64,000 bases of DNA from Oxalicibacterium flavum (GCF_014635065.1 NZ_BMCG01000004.1:124001-188000); one strand, 5' to 3'; positions 38,120-48,291 are shown, counted from the first letter of the stretch. Numbers and translations are program-made. The notes: a model not told the origin generated them from the sequence alone.

Positions 38120-38734
38120 GTGCCAACTATCCTTTGCTTGAACCGCGAGCGCGATTCAGGTCAATAGAAGGCCAGTATCCCCGGCCCGCGCGAATCGTCT
38201 CTGTACGAAATCACGCATTTGCATGCGCGGACCACAGTGCAGCAGCAGTCGCGGACCATGGTAGCAAAAGAAAAAACCCTCTTCATGACAGAGGATTGAC
38301 GCGGCCATATCGCGCGCATCGCACGCAGCAGCCGGCAGCCGGGAGTGGATGGAAAGCAGAGGTACGCGGGCCGTGAATCGGCATCGGCTGCAGTCGCCGG
38401 CTTTTTCTTCTCATGAGGAACCTTTTTGCCGGTTTTCAATCCATTTCCTCTCAGGCAGGGGCAGTTTCCCCGGCAATTGCCCCAAGGCCGGCCTGATACC
38501 CGCTTTTCTCCGCCCCTGCCGGTGTGTTCGAGGCAACGGGCGCGGGACTCCATGTAAAATCCGGTAATCTTGCTTGGCAATTAATAACCGAGCCGTTTGC
38601 AGAACGGCGCGACCGATGGAGATGCACTGCGCATGCCGCACGTCTCCATGCATTCCGCTGGCAACGGCCTTCGAAATGGCAACCGGCTTCTGTCGCATTC
38701 GACAGGCGGCTGGCAATGCCTTTGATTGGAAATC
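38120..38734. other. long leader/intergenic region between the phosphatase and opgG
   Basis: About 615 bases with no supported gene. It holds a minus-strand terminator-like hairpin (38270-38294), a GGGGCA/TGCCCC inverted repeat (38458-38483) with an inner GGCAATTGCC palindrome, and an AT-richer part near 38560-38600 suitable for the opgG promoter (TAAAAT at about 38557). It is unusually long and structured for this gene-dense window. I could not match it to a known riboswitch. Confidence 0.45.
38270..38294 (-). terminator. orphan terminator-like hairpin in the phosphatase leader
   Basis: On the minus strand CCTCT/AGAGG with a 7-base loop is followed by G and six T. No minus-strand gene lies upstream for more than 4 kb, so it would end a short transcript begun in 38300-38570. 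It is either an attenuator about 150 bases before the phosphatase start or the end of a small RNA. Confidence 0.5.
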
Positions 38735-40267
38735 ATGTTCGTGAATGTTTTTAAATTGGTACGGCTTCATCCTCGCGCCCTGGTTTTTGCGCTGACTCTT
38801 CTTCCCTGCATTCCTTCCCTCGCATTCGATTTCAACGACGTCGCCAAGCGCGCGCAGCAATTGTCGAAGACGGCCTACAAGGAACCGCAGGTCAAGCTGC
38901 CGAAGGGACTGGCCAACCTCGACTACGACGAATACCGCGACATCCGCTACAAGCTCGAGAAATCGCACTGGCGCGCGCAGAACCTGCCGTTCGAACTGAG
39001 CTTCTTCCATCAGGGGCGCCAGTACGCGCATCAGGTGAAGATCAACGAGATCGTCGCCAACCGCGCACGCCCGATCCCGTTCGACCCGCGCAACTTCGAT
39101 TACGGCAACAACAAGATCAATACCTCCGAGATGCGCAGCATGGGCTTTGCCGGCTTCCGCGTGCATTACCCGATCAACACGGCGAAGTACAAGGACGAGG
39201 TCATGGTGTTCCTCGGCGCCAGCTATCTGCGCGGCGTCGGCAAGGACCAGACCTACGGGCTGTCGGCACGCGGCCTGGCGGTCGATACCGCGCTCAACTC
39301 GGGCGAGGAATTCCCGCGCTTCACCGAATTCTGGATCGAGCGTCCGACTGCGCGCAGCAAGCAGATCACGATCTATGCGCTGCTCGATTCCAAGCGTGTG
39401 ACCGGCGCCTACCGCTACGTCATCAAGCCGGGCGATCCGACCGTGACCGAGGTCAAGTCGCAGCTCTATCTGCGCGAGAACGTGACCAAGCTCGGCATCG
39501 CGCCGCTGACCAGCATGTATTTCTTCGGCGAGAACCAGCGCGCGGCGGTCGAGGACTATCGTCCCGAGGTGCATGATTCCGACGGCCTGTCGATCGCGTC
39601 CGGTACCGGCGAATGGATCTGGCGCCCGCTGGTCAATCCCAAGCGCCTGCTGGTCACGTCCTATTCGCTCAGCAATCCGACCGGTTTCGGCCTGATGCAG
39701 CGCGATGAAAAATTCAGCAGCTACGAAGACCTCGAGGCGCGCTACGAGACACGTCCGAGCGCCTGGGTCGAGCCGGTCGGCAAGTGGGGCGCGGGCCGCG
39801 TCGAGCTGATCCAGATTCCGACGCCCGACGAGTTCAACGACAACATCGTCGCCTTCTGGATTCCGGATCAACTGCCCAAGCCGGGCCAGCCGATCAATTT
39901 CGACTACAAGCTGAGCTGGGGCAAGGAAGCGCAGCAGCGTCCGCCGCTGGCATGGGTGACGCAGACGCGCCGCGGCCATGGCTACATCCGCAAGCCGGAC
40001 AACACGATCGGTCTGTTCGTCGATTTCGACGGACCCGCGCTGAAGAAGATGAAGGCCGATGCCAAGGTCGGCCTGCGCGTGTCGGCCGATGCCAACGGCC
40101 AGATCGTCGAGTCGCATGCCTATCCGAATCCGAAGACCGGCGGCTGGCGCGGCACGGTGCGTGTACGACGCGTGGATGACACCAAGCCGGTCGAACTGCG
40201 CGGCTTCCTGCAAGATGAAAACGCCACGTTGTCCGAAACGTGGAGCTACATTCTGCCGGCGGATTGA
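38735..40267 (+). CDS. opgG: periplasmic glucan biosynthesis protein OpgG
   Basis: 510 residues from ATG 38735 (a TTG at 38726 is a less likely start). A signal peptide ([12 protein letters not shown]) leads into [21 protein letters not shown], the conserved start of OpgG/OpgD. Later family motifs include [41 protein letters not shown] and [14 protein letters not shown]. OpgG works in the periplasm in branching or release of osmoregulated beta-glucans. It overlaps opgH by one base (TGATG). Confidence 0.96.
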   Translation: MFVNVFKLVRLHPRALVFALTLLPCIPSLAFDFNDVAKRAQQLSKTAYKEPQVKLPKGLANLDYDEYRDIRYKLEKSHWRAQNLPFELSFFHQGRQYAHQVKINEIVANRARPIPFDPRNFDYGNNKINTSEMRSMGFAGFRVHYPINTAKYKDEVMVFLGASYLRGVGKDQTYGLSARGLAVDTALNSGEEFPRFTEFWIERPTARSKQITIYALLDSKRVTGAYRYVIKPGDPTVTEVKSQLYLRENVTKLGIAPLTSMYFFGENQRAAVEDYRPEVHDSDGLSIASGTGEWIWRPLVNPKRLLVTSYSLSNPTGFGLMQRDEKFSSYEDLEARYETRPSAWVEPVGKWGAGRVELIQIPTPDEFNDNIVAFWIPDQLPKPGQPINFDYKLSWGKEAQQRPPLAWVTQTRRGHGYIRKPDNTIGLFVDFDGPALKKMKADAKVGLRVSADANGQIVESHAYPNPKTGGWRGTVRVRRVDDTKPVELRGFLQDENATLSETWSYILPAD

Positions 40268-42789
40268 TGAAGAGCGCATCCATTCCCGCTCTGTGTAAGC
40301 GCTATCTCGATCGCCTGGCACTGCCCGCTGCCACGCGCCGCCAGATCGATACCCTCCTTGCGAACGAACTGCCGGCAGCGGCCGACGAGCAGGCCGCGAT
40401 GGCGGCACTGCATCGCATCCTGGCCGGCGGCCATGCCGGCGACAATCCCGCACACGCCTCGGCGATCGCACGTGCGCAGCTGGCGGTCGAGCAGGATGCC
40501 GGCTGGTGCGACGAACACGGCAGGCTGGTGGCCGATGCCGCCGGTGCTGCCTCGCTGTGCGTGGCGCCGCCGATCCACCGCGCCTCGATGGTGCCGCATC
40601 CGTGGGGCTCGCTGAACCCGCTGGTGCGCTGGTGGCAATCGATGTTCAGCCGCAAGCAGGCGCAGGCCGAGGAAACTGAAGCCTCGGAAGACGGCGATCT
40701 GCCGCCGCCCGGCAAGACCGGCGGCGGCGCGCGCCGGCTGGTGCTGCTGTTCCTGATGCTGGGGCAGACCGCGATGGCGACCTATTTCATGAGCCGCGTG
40801 CTGCCTTACCAGGGCAGCGAACCGCTCGAGATGGCGATCCTTGGTTTGTTCGCATTGCTGTTCTGCTGGGTGTCGGCCGGCTTCTGGACCGCGATGACCG
40901 GCTTCCTGCTGCTGGCGCGCGGCAAGGACCCGTTCCTTATCACGCGCGACGTGACCACCGGCGGCGCCATCGATCCGGCGGCGCGTACCGCGATCGTCAT
41001 GCCGATTTGCAACGAGGATGTCACGCGCGTGTTCGCCGGCCTGCGTGCCACTTACGAGTCGGTCGCCAGGACCGGCCAGCTCGACCGTTTCGACTTCTAT
41101 GTGTTGAGCGACACCAACGGCAGCGACACCGCTGCCGCCGAAGTCGCGGCCTGGAACAGGCTGTGCAACGCGGTCGACGGTTTCGGACATATCTTCTATC
41201 GCCGCCGCCAGCGCCGCGTGCGTCGCAAGAGCGGCAACATCGACGATTTCTGCCGCCGCTGGGGCAGCCAGTACCGCTACATGGTGGTGCTCGACGCCGA
41301 CAGTGTGATGAGCGGCGACTGCCTGACCAAGATGGTGCAGGCGATGGAAGCCAATCCCGATGCCGGCATCATCCAGACCGCGCCGCGCGCGGCCGGTCGC
41401 GATACGCTCTATGCGCGCATCCAGCAGTTCTCGACGCGCGTCTACGGTCCGCTGTTCACTGCCGGCCTGCATTACTGGCAACTCGGCGAATCGCATTACT
41501 GGGGCCACAACGCGATCATCCGCATGGTGCCGTTCATCCGCCATTGCGGGCTGGCGCTGCTGCCGGGCAAGGGCACCTTCTCGGGCGAGATCCTGTCGCA
41601 CGACTTCATCGAGGCCGCGCTGATGCGCCGTGCCGGCTGGAAGGTCTGGATCGCCTACGATCTCGACGGCAGCTACGAGGAAATGCCGCCCAACCTGCTC
41701 GACGAATTGAAGCGCGACCGCCGCTGGTGCCAGGGCAACCTGATGAACTTCCGCCTGTTCATGGCGCGCGGCATGCATTCGGTGCATCGCGCAGTGTTCG
41801 TCACCGGCGTGCTGGCCTACCTGTCGGCGCCGCTGTGGTTCCTGTTCCTGATCCTGTCGACGGCGCTGCTGGCGCAGCACACGCTGGTCGAGCCCGCCTA
41901 CTTCACTGAGCCGTGGCAGCTGTTTCCCAAATGGCCGCAATGGCATCCGGAAAAGGCGATGGCCCTGTTCAGCGCCACCATCGTGCTGCTGTTCCTGCCC
42001 AAGCTGCTGAGCGTGATCCTGATCTGCTTCCAGGGCGCCAAGCACTTCGGCGGCCGCTTCCGCCTGTTCGTCAGCATGTTCATCGAAATGCTGTTCTCGA
42101 TGCTGCTGGCGCCGGTGCGCATGCTGTTCCACACCCACTTCGTGATCGCCGCCTTCATGGGCTGGGCGCTGCGCTGGAAGTCGCCGTCGCGCGAGGATTC
42201 CGAAACCACGCCGGGCGAGGCGATCCGCTACCACGGTTACCAGACGCTGCTCGGTCTGGCCTGGGGCGGCGCGATCTTCTGGCTCAATCCGGCCTTCCTG
42301 CCGTGGCTGCTGCCCATCGTCGGTTCGCTGGTGGTGGCGATTCCGGTCTCGATCTATTCGAGCAAGGTCTCCAACGGTCTGCGCTTCCGCCGCGCCAAGC
42401 TGTTCCTGATTCCGGAAGAGGACGTGCCGCCGGTCGAACTGCAGGAAACCGTGCGCCACGTGCGGGAGACGCCGCTGCAGCCGGACTTCATCCAGGCCGT
42501 GGTCGAACCGCAGTTCAACGGCCTGGTCTGCGCCACCGGCATTCGTCACCCGCGCCGTTCGGCGCGTGCGCTGAAACTGCGCGAGGAGATGGTGCGCACC
42601 GCGCTCGTGAAGGGGCCTGCCGGTCTGCCCGATGCGCAGAAGAACAAGCTGCTGACCGATCCGGCATTTCTGTCGCAACTGCATCTGGCCGTGTGGACCT
42701 CGGCGGAAGCGCATCCGCAATGGCTGCGCGATCTGCTGCCGGAAGAGGAAGTGGTGCAGGCGCAACTGCGCCTGCGACAGGTTGCCTGA
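40267..42789 (+). CDS. opgH: osmoregulated glucan glucosyltransferase OpgH
   Basis: 840 residues. A cytoplasmic N-terminus is followed by about eight membrane helices and a large family 2 glycosyltransferase domain. The domain shows [35 protein letters not shown] and the product-binding RRWCQGN, the QxxRW-type motif. It polymerises glucose from UDP-glucose across the inner membrane. An intrinsic terminator follows directly. Confidence 0.97.
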   Translation: MKSASIPALCKRYLDRLALPAATRRQIDTLLANELPAAADEQAAMAALHRILAGGHAGDNPAHASAIARAQLAVEQDAGWCDEHGRLVADAAGAASLCVAPPIHRASMVPHPWGSLNPLVRWWQSMFSRKQAQAEETEASEDGDLPPPGKTGGGARRLVLLFLMLGQTAMATYFMSRVLPYQGSEPLEMAILGLFALLFCWVSAGFWTAMTGFLLLARGKDPFLITRDVTTGGAIDPAARTAIVMPICNEDVTRVFAGLRATYESVARTGQLDRFDFYVLSDTNGSDTAAAEVAAWNRLCNAVDGFGHIFYRRRQRRVRRKSGNIDDFCRRWGSQYRYMVVLDADSVMSGDCLTKMVQAMEANPDAGIIQTAPRAAGRDTLYARIQQFSTRVYGPLFTAGLHYWQLGESHYWGHNAIIRMVPFIRHCGLALLPGKGTFSGEILSHDFIEAALMRRAGWKVWIAYDLDGSYEEMPPNLLDELKRDRRWCQGNLMNFRLFMARGMHSVHRAVFVTGVLAYLSAPLWFLFLILSTALLAQHTLVEPAYFTEPWQLFPKWPQWHPEKAMALFSATIVLLFLPKLLSVILICFQGAKHFGGRFRLFVSMFIEMLFSMLLAPVRMLFHTHFVIAAFMGWALRWKSPSREDSETTPGEAIRYHGYQTLLGLAWGGAIFWLNPAFLPWLLPIVGSLVVAIPVSIYSSKVSNGLRFRRAKLFLIPEEDVPPVELQETVRHVRETPLQPDFIQAVVEPQFNGLVCATGIRHPRRSARALKLREEMVRTALVKGPAGLPDAQKNKLLTDPAFLSQLHLAVWTSAEAHPQWLRDLLPEEEVVQAQLRLRQVA

Positions 42790-42806
42790 GGCAGGCGGAC
42801 CTTCGA

Positions 42807-42836
42807 TGAAAAAGCCGGCTTGTGCCGGCTTTTTTC
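42807..42836 (+). terminator. intrinsic terminator of opgGH
   Basis: AAAAAGCCGGC/GCCGGCTTTTTT with a 4-base loop, about 20 bases after the opgH stop. The T-run on the plus strand ends opgGH; the A-run makes it usable for the convergent kinase gene as well. Confidence 0.88.
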
Positions 42837-42846
42837 ATGCGCGCGA

Positions 42847-44871
42847 TCAGGCCGGCAGGAAGATGCGGAAGGTGGCGCCGGGTTCCGTCGTTTCCAGCAG
42901 GATCAGCGTGCCGCCGTGGCGTTCGATCAGATGCCGCGCCAGTGCGAGTCCAAGCCCGGTGCCGGCCTGGTTGCCGGCGGCGCGGCCGCGATAGTAGCGA
43001 TTGAAGATGGCGTCGCGTTCTTCGGACGGAATGCCGGGGCCGTTGTCCGCGATGTCGATATGCCAGCCTTCTGCCACCGATGCCGCGCGCAGCACGATGG
43101 TGGTACCGGCCGGCGTGTACTTGATGGCATTGTTGACCAGCGTGCCGAGCACCAGCCGCAGGATGTCGGCATCGGCGCGCACCTGCATCCTCGCCTGTTC
43201 GGTGTCGATGCGGAAGCTGTGCCTGCCGGTCAGCGAGCGCATCATGTTGACGGTGTCTTCCAGCATCGGCAGCAGGGTGACGTTGTCGTGCCGGACCGGC
43301 TGCGAGAACATCTTCAGGCGCTCGCCGTTCAGGTACTGGCCGAACAGGGAAGACAGGCGTTCGGTCGAGCGCCGGATCTTGTCCATGCGCTGCATCGACT
43401 TCGGCGAGAGATGGCTTTCCTCGCGCGCGACGTTCTGTGCGGCGGCATCGATGATGGCCAATGGTGTGCGCAGTTCATGCGAGACCATGGCGATGAACTG
43501 TTTCTGTTCTTCCTGCGCCGCCCGTTCCTGCGACAGCGCCTTTTCCACTTCTTCCATCGCCATCATCACTTCCTGTGTCCGGTTCATGACCTGGCGCTCG
43601 AGTTCGCGCTCCGACTCGCGCATCATCTGCAGAATTCTGTGCTGCGCCGCTTCGTTGGCTTCGCGCAGACGTTGATGCCGCTTGGTGATCGAATGGAAGA
43701 TCATCAGGCACAAGATGGTGGACATGATGGTCGTCGAATAATCGAACAGGGCGATGCGCACATAGCCCTGGCTGGCGAGGAACTGGATCACGATCGCCAG
43801 CCCGCCGTAGGTGATCAATATCAGCAAGGGCAGCCGGATCTCGTTGTGGCCGCGCACCGCGTGCGCCAGGATGATCAGCAGGCAGATGGGCGCGGCGATC
43901 ATGAAGCTGTGCGCGATGATGGTGATGGCGAGCGCGAAGTATCCGCACAGCGAAATGACGATCGAAAAGGCGGCGACTACATAGACGGGCACCAGCAATG
44001 CCCGCGTCAATCTGGGATAGCGTATCGTCAGACCCAGGAAGCGCAGGACGAAATGCATGCATGTCGCGATCAGCAGCGCGGTACTGATGAAGCGTATCTG
44101 GTTGATCGTTTCCAGATGCTCGTCGCCGAGCATGTTCCTGATCAGGCTGGCCGCGGCCAGATTGGCGACCACGGCGCAGAACAGATAGGCCGAAAAGGTC
44201 AGGTAGAAGCCGTCGCGCGTGGCGCGGTAGAACCAGATGCTGACCAGTCCCAGCAGCAGGCTGATGCCGGTGCGCAGCCCCCACAGCCATTCTTCGGTGA
44301 TGCTGCCCTGGACGAAGGCGTCGGCTTCCCACAGCACGATGCGCTTGATGGTGGTCTGCCGGTTGTCAACGCGCAGATAGAGCGTCAGCGGAGTCTCCGG
44401 CGACAGCGTGAGCTTGATGATGGCATTGCGATAGTGCTCGATGGGCAGGGGCGACGGACCGCTCTGCGGCAAATAGACCTGCAGCGTTTCCGGGGTATAG
44501 AAGGCAAGCTGCTCGGCCGCCGACGGGCGCTGTATTTCCAGCCAGCGCTCCTGCTTGCCGGAGGCCAGCGGCGCGATGCTGAATCTCAGCCACAGGACGC
44601 TTCCGCGCCGCGTCTGCCGCAGAATATCGGCACCGTCCGGTTGCCAGCCGCTTGCCTGCATGGCCTGTTCGAGCGTCAGGTTCTCATCCGCGTTGAGCAG
44701 GATCTCCATGTGGTTGCCGATATCCAGCCGCTCGCCGTCAGGTTGCAGCGGTTGCGCGGCACTGCCGATGGCCGGCAGCAACAGGCACAGAATCAGAATC
44801 CGGCGGAACAGGAAGCGCATGGCAAGGAAGGAAGAAGAGGTCAATCGGTTCGGCATGGGCGCGATATTCAT
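42847..44871 (-). CDS. orphan 7TM-DISM histidine kinase
   Basis: 674 residues; ATG 44871 overlaps the stop of the pseudouridine synthase gene (ATGA). A signal sequence is followed by a periplasmic DISMED2-like domain (about residues 35-190), seven membrane helices (about 195-400) and a coiled coil. The HisKA domain has SHELRTP (His 465), and the ATPase domain has NNAIKYTP, DNGPGIP and GTGLGLALARH. No response regulator gene is adjacent. The convergent opgGH genes and the DISM sensor make envelope or sugar sensing a reasonable but unproven idea. Confidence 0.9.
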   Translation of the reverse strand: MNIAPMPNRLTSSSFLAMRFLFRRILILCLLLPAIGSAAQPLQPDGERLDIGNHMEILLNADENLTLEQAMQASGWQPDGADILRQTRRGSVLWLRFSIAPLASGKQERWLEIQRPSAAEQLAFYTPETLQVYLPQSGPSPLPIEHYRNAIIKLTLSPETPLTLYLRVDNRQTTIKRIVLWEADAFVQGSITEEWLWGLRTGISLLLGLVSIWFYRATRDGFYLTFSAYLFCAVVANLAAASLIRNMLGDEHLETINQIRFISTALLIATCMHFVLRFLGLTIRYPRLTRALLVPVYVVAAFSIVISLCGYFALAITIIAHSFMIAAPICLLIILAHAVRGHNEIRLPLLILITYGGLAIVIQFLASQGYVRIALFDYSTTIMSTILCLMIFHSITKRHQRLREANEAAQHRILQMMRESERELERQVMNRTQEVMMAMEEVEKALSQERAAQEEQKQFIAMVSHELRTPLAIIDAAAQNVAREESHLSPKSMQRMDKIRRSTERLSSLFGQYLNGERLKMFSQPVRHDNVTLLPMLEDTVNMMRSLTGRHSFRIDTEQARMQVRADADILRLVLGTLVNNAIKYTPAGTTIVLRAASVAEGWHIDIADNGPGIPSEERDAIFNRYYRGRAAGNQAGTGLGLALARHLIERHGGTLILLETTEPGATFRIFLPA

Positions 44872-45791
44872 GTCGGCCACGAGAGTCTTTGCCGGCTTTC
44901 GAATTCCAGTACACGACCCGAGATCGGGTCGGTGAAGCGGATGGATTTGGCGAGCAATTGCAGCGGATGGCGGAAATCCTGTTGTTCGCCTTCTTCCGGA
45001 AGCAGACGCGGATAGATGCGGTCGCCCACGATCGGCATGCCGAGCGCCGCCATGTGCGCGCGCAGCTGATGCTTGCGGCCGGTGACCGGCGACAGTCGAT
45101 AGCGGCCGAGCGCGTCCTGCGCTTCCAGCAGTTCGATCATGGTTTCGCTGTTCGGCGCGCCTTCGCTTTCCTGCATCTGCATGAAAGCCGGACTTTCGAT
45201 CAGCCGGCTGCGATAGACGGTCGGCAGCGCGAGATCGGCACGCAGCGGTGCGATCGCCTCATAGATTTTCTCGACACTGCGGTCGCGAAACAGGCCCTGA
45301 TACAGATTGCGCGTGGGCGGCCGGATCGTGAACAGTACCAGCCCCGCCGTCTCGCGGTCGATGCGGTGCATCGGCGTCAGGGTCGGAATGCCGAGCCTGC
45401 GCTTGAGGCGCACCAGCAGCGTTTCCTGCACGTAGCGGCCGGACGGCGTGACCGGCAGGAAGTGCGGTTTGTCGGCGACGACCAGATAGTCGTCCTGATA
45501 CAGCACGGATTCCTCGAAAGGAATGCGCGGTTCGGCCGGAAGATGGCGGTAATAGAACAGGACGGTGCCGGCGCAGTACGGCGCATCGGGGGCGACCGCC
45601 TGTCCGTCGCGGTCGATGATGTCGCCCTGTTGCATGCGCATGCGCCAGTCGGCGGCCGATACGGCCGGGAAGCGTTCGCTGATGAAATCGACGACGCACC
45701 GCCACGGGCCGGGCGGCAGTACCACGCGGCTTGCGCCCACGCCGTCGCGATCCGGCGGCCGCATTGCCTGCCTTGCCTGCCGCCGGCTCAT
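44868..45791 (-). CDS. RluA-family pseudouridine synthase
   Basis: 307 residues. The catalytic region reads LTPMHRIDRETAGLVLF, with the essential Asp in HRIDRETAG at about residue 146; GRKHQLRAHMAALGMPIVGDRIYP is the conserved substrate-binding block. It converts uridine to pseudouridine in rRNA or tRNA. The target cannot be fixed from sequence. Its unusual feature is translational coupling to a sensor kinase gene. Confidence 0.9.
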   Translation of the reverse strand: MSRRQARQAMRPPDRDGVGASRVVLPPGPWRCVVDFISERFPAVSAADWRMRMQQGDIIDRDGQAVAPDAPYCAGTVLFYYRHLPAEPRIPFEESVLYQDDYLVVADKPHFLPVTPSGRYVQETLLVRLKRRLGIPTLTPMHRIDRETAGLVLFTIRPPTRNLYQGLFRDRSVEKIYEAIAPLRADLALPTVYRSRLIESPAFMQMQESEGAPNSETMIELLEAQDALGRYRLSPVTGRKHQLRAHMAALGMPIVGDRIYPRLLPEEGEQQDFRHPLQLLAKSIRFTDPISGRVLEFESRQRLSWPT

Positions 45792-45800
45792 GCCTTGTTC

Positions 45801-46652
45801 TTACTCACTGTCTTCTTCGAGCCGGCGCGCACGCTGCAGCCGCCATTCCCATGCGGGTTCGCCGCCATAGACGTCTTCCGGCGTGGTCGGCGTTTCCTGC
45901 AGGTGGGTGTCGAGCGCGATGCGGTTGTCGAAGACGAAGCACTCGCCTTCCCAGTCGCGCTCGGCATCCGGCATCTTCTCGAAATAGTTGAGGATGCCGC
46001 CCTCGAGCTGATAGACGGGCACGCCCAGGTCGTGCATCCAGGCGCTGGTCTTCTCGCAGCGGATGCCGCCCGTGCAATACATGGCCACGCGCTTGCCTTC
46101 CCTCTTCCAGAGCGGAACGTTGTCTTCGATGAACCTGGGAAAGTCGCGGAAATTATCGACGCCCGGATCGATCGCGTTATGGAACTTGCCGAGCCGGTAT
46201 TCGAAGCTGTTGCGGTTGTCGATCACCACCACGTCGTCCTGCGCGATCAGTTCGCGCCACTCGGCTGGCGGCACGTCGATGCCCTTCTTCGCAACGGCAT
46301 CCACATCGTCCACCCCGAGGAACACGATCTCCGACTTGCGGTGCACCTTCATGCGCGCGAACGGCGGCGTGTCGCAGGCGCTGTGCTTGAAGTGCACGTC
46401 GGCGAAGCGTCCCGCGAACAGCGCATCCTCGCGCAACGCCTGTTCGAACGCGGCGACCGCCGCCGGATTGCCGGCCAGTACGCCGTTGATGCCTTCTTCC
46501 GCCACCAGGATGCTGCCGAACAGCGATTGCGTCAGTTCGCGCAGGCGCGTTGTCACCGCGTCGGCATCGTCGAGGCGGACGAACTTGTAGAAGGCCGTAT
46601 GGATCATGGACGGTGCCGTTGCAGGCAGGGTGGAAGAAGTCGGATGCGTCAT
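45801..46652 (-). CDS. trhO: tRNA uridine(34) hydroxylase TrhO (rhodanese fold)
   Basis: 283 residues from the ATG at 46652 (another possible start is 46607). An N-terminal acylphosphatase-like domain (FGSILVAEEGINGVLAG) precedes a rhodanese domain with the active-site loop YCTGGIRCEKTSAWM, characteristic of YceA/TrhO. TrhO makes 5-hydroxyuridine at position 34 of certain tRNAs in an oxygen-dependent reaction. Together with the neighbouring pseudouridine synthase it forms a short RNA-modification stretch. Confidence 0.92.
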   Translation of the reverse strand: MTHPTSSTLPATAPSMIHTAFYKFVRLDDADAVTTRLRELTQSLFGSILVAEEGINGVLAGNPAAVAAFEQALREDALFAGRFADVHFKHSACDTPPFARMKVHRKSEIVFLGVDDVDAVAKKGIDVPPAEWRELIAQDDVVVIDNRNSFEYRLGKFHNAIDPGVDNFRDFPRFIEDNVPLWKREGKRVAMYCTGGIRCEKTSAWMHDLGVPVYQLEGGILNYFEKMPDAERDWEGECFVFDNRIALDTHLQETPTTPEDVYGGEPAWEWRLQRARRLEEDSE

Positions 46653-46734
46653 GGCGGAATTGTCGCAGATTTGCCGGGCTGCCGGCATTGATGCGCAGCA
46701 ATGACACGGGCGCTGAATGCACATGCGTGCGATT

Positions 46735-46765
46735 CCTACGACAGATGATGCAGATTTCCGATACG
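46735..46765 (+). promoter_or_regulatory. candidate alternative-sigma promoter of hemerythrin gene
   Basis: CCTACG (46735-46740), 19 bases, GATACG (46760-46765), ending 78 bases before the hemerythrin ATG. It matches the katE upstream element at 8042-8072 in both boxes, the spacer length and the distance to the start. CGATT precedes the first box in both. Confidence 0.5.
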
Positions 46766-46842
46766 CGCGCGGCGGCAGCCGGCTTACATTGCTTTCGAAG
46801 GCAGTTGCTGCCTTTTCAACCAATGTCATTCAGGAGGCAATC

Positions 46843-47337
46843 ATGACCGCAAGAAAGACCAAGCCAGCAGCATCATCGCCAGCCAGGCAAGACGCCATTG
46901 CCCTGCTGATGGATGACCACAAGAAAGTGAAAAAGCTCTTCAAGGAATTCGAAAAGCTCGCCAAGGCCGACGACACCGACGGCAAGGTGGAAGTGGCGCG
47001 CCAGATCTGCGAGGAACTGACCGTCCACGCCATGATCGAGGAAGAAATCTTCTATCCGGCCGCGCGCGCCGCGGTCAAGGACGAGGACATGTTCAACGAG
47101 GCCGAGGTCGAGCATGCGAGCGCCAAGGACCTGATCGCGCAGATCGAGGCAATGGATGGCGACGATCCGATGTACGACGCCACCGTGAAGGTGCTCAGCG
47201 AATACGTCAATCACCACGTCACCGAGGAAGAGGAAGAGATGTTTCCCAAGGTGCGCAAGTCCAAGCTCGATCTGGACGCCGTCTGCGTCCAGCTCATGGA
47301 GCGCAAGGAAGAGCTGACCGAAGGCGTCGCCGCCTGA
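46843..47337 (+). CDS. hemerythrin HHE-domain protein
   Basis: 164 residues, all helical. The di-iron ligands fit LLMDDHKKVKKLF (first His), TVHAMIEEEIFYPA (His, Glu), EHASAKDLI and NHHVTEEEEEMFP. Family members bind oxygen or act in oxidative and nitrosative stress. The ATG at 46843 has AGGAGG in front. It leads a small cluster with two short genes and may share a promoter type with katE. Confidence 0.92.
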   Translation: MTARKTKPAASSPARQDAIALLMDDHKKVKKLFKEFEKLAKADDTDGKVEVARQICEELTVHAMIEEEIFYPAARAAVKDEDMFNEAEVEHASAKDLIAQIEAMDGDDPMYDATVKVLSEYVNHHVTEEEEEMFPKVRKSKLDLDAVCVQLMERKEELTEGVAA

Positions 47338-47349
47338 CCGTCACGCAGG

Positions 47350-47376
47350 CCGGCGCGACGCGGCTGGTCGCGCCGG
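47350..47376 (+). other. strong hairpin after the hemerythrin gene
   Basis: A perfect 10-bp stem CCGGCGCGAC/GTCGCGCCGG with a 7-base loop starts 13 bases after the stop codon. There is no T-tract. It may lower read-through or protect the 3' end while still allowing transcription of the next small genes. Confidence 0.5.
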
Positions 47377-47387
47377 CGGGAGCAGCC

Positions 47388-47588
47388 ATGAGCAAGCGCA
47401 ACGGCGGTATCAACGACCGCCCCGACGAAAGCGGCGAGCAGGGACATGCCGACGGCAATTCCGGCATCGACAATCGAATCGGCGGCGAAACCCTGCCCGC
47501 TCCGCCCGACACACTGACATCCGAACAGGAGCGGCAACGCCATCATCATGCGTCGGTGCCGGACCGGCGGCGCAAGGGCGTGCTGTAG
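47388..47588 (+). CDS. small hydrophilic hypothetical protein
   Basis: 66 residues with an ATG preceded by GGGAG. It is rich in Gly, Asp, Arg and His, has no hydrophobic stretch, and is probably disordered (ETLPAPPDTLTSEQERQRHHH). It matches no family I recognise. Its place between hemerythrin and the PQ-loop gene, on the same strand, supports a real gene. Confidence 0.55.
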   Translation: MSKRNGGINDRPDESGEQGHADGNSGIDNRIGGETLPAPPDTLTSEQERQRHHHASVPDRRRKGVL

Positions 47589-47610
47589 CCGCAACTTTAC
47601 GGGAGAGCGA

Positions 47611-47928
47611 ATGGGAACCGAGATCATCGGCTGGATCAGCGCATGCCTGTTGTTGCTGACAATATCGACGCAAGTCTGGAAACAATGGAAGAGCCGCAGC
47701 AGCGCCGGCGTGTCGTCCTGGCTGTTCATCGGGCAGATCAGCGCGTCTACCGGCTTCGTCATTTACAGCTACCTGGTCGACAATCTGGTGTTCGTGCTGA
47801 CCAACAGTCTGCTGCTGTGCGCGGCCATCCTGGGACAGTGCCTGTACCTGCACAACCGGCGGCGCGAAGGACGACAGCGGAAGAAGGGCGGGGAACGGGC
47901 GGGCGCTGGCCTGCCTGTCAGGTCCTGA
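47611..47928 (+). CDS. small PQ-loop/SemiSWEET-like membrane protein
   Basis: 105 residues with three membrane helices and a basic C-terminal tail. TQVWKQWKSRSSAGVSSWLF matches the PQ-loop/MtN3 pattern, where one triple-helix bundle dimerises to form a transporter. The ATG at 47611 follows GGGAGAG. The substrate is unknown; SemiSWEET relatives move sugars. Confidence 0.7.
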   Translation: MGTEIIGWISACLLLLTISTQVWKQWKSRSSAGVSSWLFIGQISASTGFVIYSYLVDNLVFVLTNSLLLCAAILGQCLYLHNRRREGRQRKKGGERAGAGLPVRS

Positions 47929-47931
47929 TGC

Positions 47932-47963
47932 AAAAAAGCCCGGCCGCAGGAGTCGGACGGGCT
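47932..47963 (-). terminator. intrinsic terminator of the 71-residue gene
   Basis: On the minus strand AGCCCG/CGGGCT with an inner CCG/CGG pair is followed by six T. It lies 30 bases after the stop at 47995 and overlaps the end of the PQ-loop gene region from the other side. Confidence 0.75.
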
Positions 47964-47994
47964 GTTAGGGGGCGAATGTCGCGCAGGCCGACGC

Positions 47995-48210
47995 TTATTC
48001 GGAACGCGGCATCGGAATCGCCTGTCCCGGGAACACCTGCTGATAGACCTCTGCCAGCAGCTGCGGATCGACGCCTTCCATCCTGCTCTGGTGGATGGCC
48101 TTGCCGAGCAGGGCGTGCGCGGCCATCGGGTCGCGCGTCGCGTGCGCTTTCATCAGCTCCATGGACAGATGCTTGAGTTGCGTGATGGCGTCCTGAAGTT
48201 GCTTTTCCAT
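47995..48210 (-). CDS. small helical hypothetical protein
   Basis: 71 residues from the ATG at 48210, which has GGGAGAAAG in front. It is predicted to be mainly two amphipathic helices (MEKQLQDAITQLKHLSMELMKAH...). I do not recognise the family. It is a single-gene unit with its own terminator; a GGTAAA/TTTACC inverted repeat (48231-48250) lies about 20 bases before its start and could be an operator or a leader hairpin. Confidence 0.65.
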   Translation of the reverse strand: MEKQLQDAITQLKHLSMELMKAHATRDPMAAHALLGKAIHQSRMEGVDPQLLAEVYQQVFPGQAIPMPRSE

Positions 48211-48291
48211 GCTTTCTCCCAATGAAGACAGGTAAAAAGCCCTGTTTACCATAATCGGCAGCACAGGTGGGCAAGCCCGGAGGTGCGGTCG

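Noticed and set aside
38458-38483. Known riboswitch (TPP or glycine type) upstream of the phosphatase operon
   Set aside because: Short pieces resemble riboswitch words, but conserved cores are missing and the downstream genes do not fit either ligand.
38161-38580. 139-codon minus-strand frame in the opgG leader
   Set aside because: It has no good ribosome site, odd composition and runs through the hairpins of the region; treated as non-coding.
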